Shown here piece by piece: positions 1 to 5,053 of a DNA stretch of 5,053 nt. The stretch comes from Alphaproteobacteria bacterium. Lineage in GTDB: Bacteria; Pseudomonadota; Alphaproteobacteria; Rhodobacterales; Rhodobacteraceae. Each line of letters starts with the position of its first letter. The first letter of the stretch is position 1. The DNA is taken from positions 1 to 5,053 of the forward strand of contig JAJRRX010000254.1 of NCBI GenBank assembly GCA_024279075.1. The letters are read 5' to 3'. The position numbers and the translations under genes are program-made. Below the pieces are notes generated by a model. The model ran no database searches. It saw nothing but the letters and a program-made list of their open reading frames with translations, and was not told where the DNA came from.

Positions 1-1
1 C

Positions 2-712
2 CCAGAGGAGGCGGTCGGCTATTTTCGCAACGCGCTGGCGCAAGATCCAGAGCGGGTTGATTTTAAGCGTGGGCTGGCGGTTTCGCTCGTACGCGCAGGC
101 AAACACGCCGAGGCCGTGCTGATTTTCGAAGCCATTCAAGAGGCCGGACAGCTGACAGCAGAAGACCGCATTTCCATGGCCGATGCTTATATTCGCAATG
201 GCGGCTGGGAAGAAGGCGAAGCAGCGCTCGATGCCATCCCCCCCACTTTCGAGACCTATGACCGCTACCGCCTTGAGGCCATTGTCGCTGATCATAATAA
301 AGAGTGGAGCAAGGCCGACAGCTTTTATGATATCGCCCGTGGCCTCACCACCGCCCCTGCTAACACCCTGAATAACTGGGGGTTTTCCAAGCAAATTCGC
401 GGCGATTATGAGGATGCGGAAAAACTGTATCGCCAAGCCTTACGGGCTGACCCTACCCTGTTTCGCGCCAAGGTAAACCTTGTGCAAGTGCGAGCGCTGC
501 GCGGCGAATATAGGCTTCCAGTGGTGCCGATGAGCGACGAAGAGCGAGCCTTGCTGTTTTATGAAGGCGCAAAAATTGCAGCGCGGCGCAGTGATTGCGA
601 TATTTTTTCCGGCCTTCTGCGCCAAGCGATAGATACCCACCCCCGCCACTTTGCAGCCGCCGCTGATGCGCTCGCTTCTCAAAGCACACTTTGCAGCAAC
701 ACAGGCCTCTAA
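2..712 (+). CDS. TPR-repeat protein, TadD-like (5' end missing)
   Basis: The frame is open from the left edge, so the true start lies outside the window; 236 C-terminal residues are visible and end at TAA 710-712. The GTG at 116 is internal and not a credible start, because TPR-like sequence (PEEAVGYFRNALAQDP) precedes it in frame. The protein is built of tetratricopeptide helical hairpins. The clearest repeat covers visible residues about 120-153, with NNWGFSKQIRGDYEDAEKLY followed by RQALRADP, which matches the TPR pattern of small residues and the closing Ala-x-x-x-Pro. The repeat wording resembles TadD, a TPR lipoprotein that helps assemble the Tad/Flp pilus secretin. The lipobox that would prove this is not in view. 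The directly following prepilin peptidase gene supports a tad operon role. The last 60 or so residues are less repeat-like and contain two cysteines. TPR membership is seen directly; the TadD assignment is an inference from style and neighbour. Confidence 0.8.
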   Translation, partial: PEEAVGYFRNALAQDPERVDFKRGLAVSLVRAGKHAEAVLIFEAIQEAGQLTAEDRISMADAYIRNGGWEEGEAALDAIPPTFETYDRYRLEAIVADHNKEWSKADSFYDIARGLTTAPANTLNNWGFSKQIRGDYEDAEKLYRQALRADPTLFRAKVNLVQVRALRGEYRLPVVPMSDEERALLFYEGAKIAARRSDCDIFSGLLRQAIDTHPRHFAAAADALASQSTLCSNTGL

Positions 713-715
713 CCG

Positions 716-1204
716 ATGGCGACCTGGGCGATTGTTTTTCTGGTCATCACCTTTCCGTTTTGCATTTACGCCACGTGGACCGACCTGAAATTCCTGAAAA
801 TCCCCAATATTGTGCCGATTGGTATGGTGATTATGTTCATCCTAACCGGCCCCATTGTGCTGCCTCTGGACGAATATGGGCTACGCCTATTTTACGGCGT
901 CATCGCGTTTTTGATCAGCCTGGTTTTGTTTGCCATCCACGTTGCCCCGGGCGGCGACCTCAAATTCACCACCGCAATCATCCCCTATGTCGCGACAACA
1001 GAGTTGTTGAGCTTTGCAATGTTTGTATCCTTGGCGGCCCTTATGGCGGTGTTTACCCACCTTGTTTTTGGCTGGGTTGGCCTAGCGCCAAAGGATTGGG
1101 CCTCGTGGGAAAAGGGCGGTTGGCGGCGGCGTTTTCCGGTTGGCTACGCCCTGTCGGGCGGGCTGCTCACCTATTTGGCGGCCCACCTTATTCAGCCGAT
1201 CTAG
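716..1204 (+). CDS. cpaA: A24 prepilin peptidase, CpaA/TadV type
   Basis: This is a 162-residue inner-membrane aspartic peptidase predicted to cleave the leader of Flp-type prepilins. Its length fits the short CpaA/TadV/FppA class, which lacks the N-terminal methylase domain of PilD. Membrane segments lie at about residues 4-20, 33-50, 58-77, 85-118 (probably two) and 143-160. The two catalytic aspartates expected for the family are D23, in TWTDLKFLKIPN (the usual Asp followed by basic residues and IPN), and D81, in APGGDLKF. The C-terminal FPVGYALSGG matches the family's PYGVAIAxG block. The family GxGD motif reads PGGD here, so the first glycine is proline. ATG 716 follows the upstream stop by three bases in the same frame, with only a weak CAGG at 702-705 as Shine-Dalgarno, so translational coupling is likely. 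The 3' end overlaps the convergent membrane-protein gene by 17 bases. The family call is strong; the Flp-pilin substrate is inferred. Confidence 0.9.
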   Translation: MATWAIVFLVITFPFCIYATWTDLKFLKIPNIVPIGMVIMFILTGPIVLPLDEYGLRLFYGVIAFLISLVLFAIHVAPGGDLKFTTAIIPYVATTELLSFAMFVSLAALMAVFTHLVFGWVGLAPKDWASWEKGGWRRRFPVGYALSGGLLTYLAAHLIQPI

Positions 1205-2738
1205 CCACCGCATAGAGCACCATCAGGCCTGTTCGGCGCACTTCGCGCAGTGCAAAACCACCCTCAAGGGCGTGCTGCACCATGCTCGCGCGCAGGATTG
1301 GCTTAACGGGGCACAAAGGCACCGCCAAAAATTCGGCATTTGCTAAGCCCGCGCTATCGCCATAATACCACGGGGCCGCCGCTGGCACGCGGGCGATATC
1401 AGCCATTAGCCAGAGCGAATTCAGCACATCCGCTACCAATACTGGCCGCCCGCGCGCGGCGCTCACTGCTTCAATCTCTTTGGCCATACCCTGATATTGC
1501 GCCACCAATAGGCTTTTTTGTTGGCAATCCGGAAAGGTAAAACCATTAATCTCCACCGGTGCCAAATCAGCTGAAAGCGCTGGCCAGCCCGCAAGCGCTT
1601 GCTCAACAATGATGCGCTGCACCTGCCCCTCCGGCAACCAGATATCGGAGATGCCATCCCGCAGCTCCAGCTTGGCCCCACCGCTGGCATTATCCGCCAC
1701 CGCCACCCGAAAAGGCGTTGTGCTCATAGCATAGGTCGACGGGAAACTAAACGTGATCGAGGCCACAATCAGCGCTAGCCCAACTTGGCGCGCAGGCAAG
1801 GCAAACACCGGCTTGGCCGTTGCCTCTGGCAGGTTTGCCCAAATATATAACACCATCAGGTGCAGCCATTTAGGGTCATTCCCCCAGTTTTGATAGGTGA
1901 TATAGGCAAAGGCCGGTGCCAGCAAAAGCACCGCCAGCCCTTCATTCATGCGGCCAGTTTTACGAAAAAGCAGTAGCGCGGCAAACAGAATGACCGAGGT
2001 CATGATGGTGCGCGGGCTGGCCACCACATTCACAAGGCTAACGCCGGTATTCACCCGCGATGATTGCGGCTGCATGACCACCAAAAGATCATGAATATAG
2101 GCCGAAAAGTAATCCAGCCCCAACCAGCCCAGCAAGGCCAGCCCTACCAGCCCACCGATAATGGCGGCTTTCAACAGCTGGCCACCCTGCTTCTGCACCA
2201 GCAAAAGCAGAGTCACTACAGGGAGAAGCGGCGCAAAAAAGGTCATCTTCAACATTGCCAATGCGGCCATGCCAAGGCCAATTACCAAAGGCGCAATCCA
2301 GCCTTCGCCCAGCATTCGGCGCGGCGGAAACAAAACCGTGACCAGCACCAAAAACGCAATGCTCCAGCCCCAGCGGTTATAATACATCGATAGCGAAATG
2401 GTGGAGGCCCCACCGCCAAACACCACTGCCATCATGGTGATCACCATTATCGCGCCAAAATAATAGGCCTGCCCTCGGCTGAGCCGCGTAGCCGCCACCC
2501 ACCAAATAACAGGCAGCATAAGCGCCAGCAGCGCCGCCCCCGCCAACAATGTCGCCTTGCCCACCGGAAACCCGAGCGCCAAAAAACCAGCCACTGGCGC
2601 AAAGCCCAAAATGCCGATCGGGGTCATAAAATCCACATGCGGCAGCTCGCCATTGGCCATGCGCAGAGAGGCATCCAGCAAATGCAGCAGGTCGCCCTCA
2701 TGGCCGGTGATCATCAGCTTTGCGGGCAGAATCAGCAA
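1188..2738 (-). CDS. polytopic membrane protein, GT-C glycosyltransferase-like
   Basis: The protein is 516 residues counted from TTG 2738, the first conventional start codon. I do not recognise a named gene. About ten hydrophobic helices lie near residues 40-57, 63-83, 92-109, 125-137, 147-182 (two), 191-208, 244-258, 267-285, 291-303 and 317-333. A soluble, probably periplasmic region of about 170 residues follows. The segment before the first full helix, TGHEGDLLHLLDASLRMANG then ELPHVDFMTP, resembles the first periplasmic loop of PMT/ArnT-like GT-C transferases. There, acidic residues (here E14 and D16) bind metal or the polyprenyl-phosphate sugar. This suggests a lipid-linked sugar transferase, but no substrate can be named. 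The frame is open upstream of 2738 to a stop at 2832-2834 and encodes another hydrophobic stretch, so the real N-terminus is probably longer, possibly from ATT at 2804-2802. The gene is convergent with the prepilin peptidase. Membrane nature is certain; GT-C membership is a moderate inference. Confidence 0.75.
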   Translation of the reverse strand: MLILPAKLMITGHEGDLLHLLDASLRMANGELPHVDFMTPIGILGFAPVAGFLALGFPVGKATLLAGAALLALMLPVIWWVAATRLSRGQAYYFGAIMVITMMAVVFGGGASTISLSMYYNRWGWSIAFLVLVTVLFPPRRMLGEGWIAPLVIGLGMAALAMLKMTFFAPLLPVVTLLLLVQKQGGQLLKAAIIGGLVGLALLGWLGLDYFSAYIHDLLVVMQPQSSRVNTGVSLVNVVASPRTIMTSVILFAALLLFRKTGRMNEGLAVLLLAPAFAYITYQNWGNDPKWLHLMVLYIWANLPEATAKPVFALPARQVGLALIVASITFSFPSTYAMSTTPFRVAVADNASGGAKLELRDGISDIWLPEGQVQRIIVEQALAGWPALSADLAPVEINGFTFPDCQQKSLLVAQYQGMAKEIEAVSAARGRPVLVADVLNSLWLMADIARVPAAAPWYYGDSAGLANAEFLAVPLCPVKPILRASMVQHALEGGFALREVRRTGLMVLYAVARSAE

Positions 2739-2801
2739 CAGCAGATCAAGCGCGAAAACCGCCAGCAGAAAACCGCCGAACTTTAGGGAGTGTTTGTGGG
2801 T

Positions 2802-2816
2802 AATAGCCCTGCCCTC
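2802..2816 (-). promoter_or_regulatory. candidate ribosome binding site and ATT start for the membrane protein
   Basis: On the minus strand GAGGG (2816-2812) lies seven bases before an in-frame ATT (2804-2802), which is ideal Shine-Dalgarno spacing. Initiation here would add 22 residues and complete a hydrophobic N-terminal helix (FGGFLLAVFALDLLLLILP spans the junction). The conventional TTG at 2738 has no Shine-Dalgarno in front and would start in the middle of that helix. ATT starts are known but rare (infC, pcnB), so this is a suggestion only. Confidence 0.35.
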
Positions 2817-2830
2817 ACTTATAGATTTGT

Positions 2831-2859
2831 GTTACAGTAGGGCAGAAGCCACATATTTT
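2831..2859 (+). promoter_or_regulatory. possible sigma70-type promoter for the AAA+ ATPase gene
   Basis: GTTACA (2831-2836) and TATTTT (2854-2859) are separated by 17 bases. Each matches four of six consensus positions of the -35 and -10 boxes. They lie in the most A/T-rich part of the divergent intergenic region and would give a leader of roughly 80 bases before the ATPase start. The match is weak and could be chance. The same A/T-rich stretch (2851-2864) must also be considered for the divergent membrane-protein gene, but I found no convincing pair of boxes on the minus strand. Confidence 0.25.
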
Positions 2860-2948
2860 AAACCGCAATTCTCCGTTAAATCACAGGCTTGCCACATGGT
2901 CTTGCGCCGCGCTAAACTCAGCCAACCGTTCACAGCAGGGAAAACGAG

Positions 2949-4250
2949 ATGACCAACAATACCCCGATGCCCGCGCCGCCTAGATCCGTTTCGGACCTCG
3001 GCATAGACGTTACGCTGCTGCGGGAGATTTTGCTCAAAACCATGATGCGGCGAAACCTCGATAATGTGATCGGAATTGCTGAGGCCATGCGGGTCTCTGT
3101 GCCCATTGCGCAAGATCTGGTGGAGATGGCGCGCGAGCATAATATGGTAGAAACGCTTGGTGCTTCGCGGCTGGATGACCAAAAACAACTGCGCTATAAG
3201 CTTACAGAAATGGGACGGCAAACCGCGCTTGATGCCCTATCGCAATCTGAATTTTTTGGCGCGGTTCCGGTGCCGCTGGATGATTACATCACCCAGGTCG
3301 AGGCGCAATCTATCCGCGATGTTGCTGTGCCACAGGAAGCCTTAATGCGCAGCATGGAGCATTTAATCCTTAACGATCATATGTTTGGCCAGCTTGGCCC
3401 TGCGGTTAACTCACCACGCTCGGTGCTGTTTTATGGCCCGCCGGGAAACGGGAAGTCCTCCATCGCTGATGGTATCCGAAATGCCTATACCGATAATATT
3501 TACGTGCCTGAATTCATTGAATACGCGGGCAATGTTATCTCGCTCTATGACCCTCTTATTCATAACAGAATCAAGGAAGACGCTCCTGTGGAGGGTGGTT
3601 TGCGCCTTACTGGCAGCGGCCATGATAAACGCTACATTCTGTGCCAGCGCCCCACCGTTATCACCGGTGGCGAGCTAACGATGGACATGCTTGACCTTAA
3701 TTTCAACCCGGTTTCCCGCACCTATCAGGCGCCCTTGCAGCTTAAATCCTCCGGTGGTGTATTTATTGTGGATGACCTTGGCCGGCAATCCACCCCGCCC
3801 CAAACCCTGATCAACCGGTGGATCGTGCCAATGGAATCCGGTTTCGATATTCTCACTCTACAATCGGGCCAAAAGTTTACCGTGCCGTTTGATACCAAAG
3901 TTATGTTTTCCACCAACTTCGCGCCGAACAAGATTTTTGACGCCGCCGCCCTGCGCCGTGTGCATTATAAAATCTTTGTTGGCAACCCTGATCGCGATGA
4001 ATATATCCGCATATTTGCCCTGACCGTTGAGCAGTATCCTATTGAATTTAAAGAAGATGTTTTGAGTCACCTGCTGATGAATCTTTATCCGAAAGTGGAC
4101 AATGAATATGCGGCCTATCACCCGAAATTCCTGATCGAGCAAATGATATCGGCCTGTCGCTATGAAGGGATAGAGCCGCAAATGTCAGTCGGGTTAATCG
4201 ACCGCGCGTGGGAGCACCTGTTTATCACCGAAAGTGATAATAGCCTTTAA
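2949..4250 (+). CDS. AAA+ ATPase with N-terminal winged-helix-like region
   Basis: The protein has 433 residues, with no signal peptide or membrane segment, so it should be cytoplasmic. Residues about 18-98 look like a winged helix: helices around 22-36 and 41-69, then LRYKLTEMGRQTALDAL (81-97), similar to the wing and last helix of MarR-like domains. The AAA+ core follows. Walker A is GPPGNGKSS (163-171, K169). Walker B is VFIVDD (271-276), with Asp where the catalytic Glu usually stands. Sensor 1 is FSTN (N323). Arginine-finger candidates are R290 in LINRWIVP and R336/R337 in ALRRVHYKIF. About 100 residues separate Walker A from Walker B, much longer than in most AAA+ proteins. ATG 2949 is preceded by AGGG at 2937-2940 with eight bases of spacing. 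Both neighbours are on the other strand, so the gene is probably transcribed alone. I recall similar uncharacterised ATPases sharing the APLQLKSSGGVFIVDDLGRQ block in other bacteria, but I know no assigned function. A role in the nearby pilus system is speculation. Confidence 0.85.
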   Translation: MTNNTPMPAPPRSVSDLGIDVTLLREILLKTMMRRNLDNVIGIAEAMRVSVPIAQDLVEMAREHNMVETLGASRLDDQKQLRYKLTEMGRQTALDALSQSEFFGAVPVPLDDYITQVEAQSIRDVAVPQEALMRSMEHLILNDHMFGQLGPAVNSPRSVLFYGPPGNGKSSIADGIRNAYTDNIYVPEFIEYAGNVISLYDPLIHNRIKEDAPVEGGLRLTGSGHDKRYILCQRPTVITGGELTMDMLDLNFNPVSRTYQAPLQLKSSGGVFIVDDLGRQSTPPQTLINRWIVPMESGFDILTLQSGQKFTVPFDTKVMFSTNFAPNKIFDAAALRRVHYKIFVGNPDRDEYIRIFALTVEQYPIEFKEDVLSHLLMNLYPKVDNEYAAYHPKFLIEQMISACRYEGIEPQMSVGLIDRAWEHLFITESDNSL

Positions 4251-4256
4251 AGCGCC

Positions 4257-5053
4257 CTAAGCCGTTAGCCCTTCTGGCTCTTCCAGCCCATTTACACGGC
4301 AACAGGCTGTTACGGTGTTGGCTAAAAGACAGGCAATCGTCATGGGCCCCACGCCGCCTGGCACAGGGGTGATGGCACCCGCCACTTCAGCCGCACTGGC
4401 AAAATCAACATCGCCCACAAGCCGCATTTTGCCTACCCCACGCTCGGGTGCCGCAATCCGGTTAATACCAACATCAATCACCGTTGCACCGGGCTTAACC
4501 CAATCCGCATTTATCATTTCAGCCCGCCCAACGGCCGCCACCAAAATGTCAGCCCGCTTACAAAGCGCCTCAATATCCTTGGTGCGTGAATGCGCAATCG
4601 TAACCGTGCAGCTATCCCGCAATAAAAGCTGCGCCAGCGGTTTGCCCACCAAATTAGAGCGCCCAACCACCACGGCATTTAGCCCCGAAAGGCTCCCAAG
4701 CCTATCCCGCAGCAGCATCAAGCAGCCCAAAGGCGTGCAGGAAACAAGCCCCTTTTGCCCTGTCGCCAACAGCCCCGCGTTGAGCACATGCAGCCCATCC
4801 ACGTCCTTCTCCGGCGCAATCGCCGCAATAATCTCGGCTTCATTTAAGTGCTCCGGCACGGGAAACTGGCACAGAATGCCATGCACCGCAGGGTCCGCAT
4901 TCAGCTTCTCAAGCAGCGCCAAAAGCTCTTCACGCGAGGTTTCCGCCGCCAGCTTATACTCATAGCTGTTCATGCCGACCTCAAGGGTTTGCTTGCCCTT
5001 GTTACGCACATAAACCTCGCTCGCCGGGTCCTCCCCCACCAGTATCACCGCCA
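4257..5053 (-). CDS. folD: FolD, methylenetetrahydrofolate dehydrogenase/cyclohydrolase (N-terminus missing)
   Basis: This bifunctional cytoplasmic enzyme interconverts 5,10-methylene-THF, 5,10-methenyl-THF and 10-formyl-THF using NADP(H), supplying one-carbon units for purines and formyl-Met-tRNA. The frame is open at the right edge. About 264 residues are visible, and roughly 30-35 N-terminal ones should be missing, given the family's usual length of 280-300. The GTG at 5048 is an internal valine (AVILVGEDPAS). Counting from that codon, Y13 and K17 in YVRNKGK are the catalytic Tyr/Lys pair. Q61 in CQFPVP, the KDVDGLH block (81-87), CTPLG (104-108), the Rossmann motif VVGRSNLVGKP (127-137), IDVGIN (191-196) and PVPGGVGPMT (228-237) all match FolD signatures. 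S103 replaces the usual proline of PCTP. The stop is TAG at 4259-4257, six bases from the convergent ATPase stop. The product is certain. Confidence 0.97.
   Translation of the reverse strand, partial: AVILVGEDPASEVYVRNKGKQTLEVGMNSYEYKLAAETSREELLALLEKLNADPAVHGILCQFPVPEHLNEAEIIAAIAPEKDVDGLHVLNAGLLATGQKGLVSCTPLGCLMLLRDRLGSLSGLNAVVVGRSNLVGKPLAQLLLRDSCTVTIAHSRTKDIEALCKRADILVAAVGRAEMINADWVKPGATVIDVGINRIAAPERGVGKMRLVGDVDFASAAEVAGAITPVPGGVGPMTIACLLANTVTACCRVNGLEEPEGLTA

Noticed and set aside
691..1215. 174-codon + strand frame overlapping the prepilin peptidase
   Set aside because: It is an out-of-frame shadow, rich in Pro, His, Arg and Cys; the peptidase frame carries both catalytic motifs.
1238..1253. 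Hairpin GCACT-6-AGTGC just downstream of cpaA
   Set aside because: The stem has only five base pairs, is followed by A not T on the + strand, and sits inside the opposite gene's coding sequence, so it is not a convincing terminator.
2783..2818. GTG-initiated 11-codon frame on the minus strand ahead of the membrane protein
   Set aside because: There is no Shine-Dalgarno in front and the composition is ordinary; more likely GAGGG here serves the ATT start in the main frame.
2858..2879. Two TTAA boxes resembling a CtrA site (TTAA-N7-TTAA)
   Set aside because: The spacing is 14 bases rather than 7, so it does not fit the CtrA consensus.
2832..3221. 129-codon minus-strand frame across the start of the ATPase
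   Set aside because: It is antisense to the winged-helix coding region, has low-complexity His/Arg-rich composition and no recognisable family.
4274..4286. Small CTGG/CCAG hairpin near the folD 3' end
   Set aside because: A four-base stem with no T-run, inside coding sequence, is too weak for a terminator.
4315..4965. 216-codon + strand open frame opposite folD
   Set aside because: It is antisense to a clear folD, is Ser/Ala/Thr/Pro-rich with no domain pattern, and is explained by the codon bias of the real gene.

Overview
The window looks like an ordinary stretch of an alphaproteobacterial chromosome of moderately high GC. The best guess is a Rhodobacterales-like or related lineage, based on protein style and on a Flp/Tad pilus gene pair lying close to folD. 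This lineage call is an inference; there is no rRNA or other decisive marker. There is no tRNA, rRNA, CRISPR array, insertion sequence or obvious repeat.

Left part (about 2-1204, + strand): the 3' end of a TPR-repeat gene resembling TadD of the tight-adherence (Tad/Flp) pilus system. After only three bases, and in the same reading frame, comes a small A24 prepilin peptidase of the CpaA/TadV type. These two look like the end of a tad operon. TadV-type enzymes cut the leader of Flp pilins in the inner membrane, and TadD-type TPR proteins help assemble the outer-membrane machinery.

Middle part (1188 to about 2738-2804, - strand): a large polytopic membrane protein converging on the peptidase gene with a 17-bp 3' overlap. 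It has about 10-11 predicted membrane helices, an acidic motif in the first loop and a soluble C-terminal region. This layout resembles GT-C glycosyltransferases, but the substrate is unknown. Its start is unclear: the frame stays open upstream of the first conventional start codon (TTG), and the best-placed Shine-Dalgarno sequence points to an ATT codon.

Right part: a divergent intergenic region (about 2805-2948) leads to a + strand gene for a 433-residue protein with an N-terminal winged-helix-like region and an AAA+ ATPase core with an unusually long stretch between Walker A and Walker B. It stands alone, because both neighbours are on the opposite strand. It converges, with a 6-base gap, on folD (methylenetetrahydrofolate dehydrogenase/cyclohydrolase), which runs off the right edge and lacks its N-terminus here.

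No clearly new multi-gene system is visible. The items most worth a second look are the uncharacterised winged-helix AAA+ ATPase, the possible ATT start of the membrane protein, and the PGGD variant of the GxGD motif in the prepilin peptidase.
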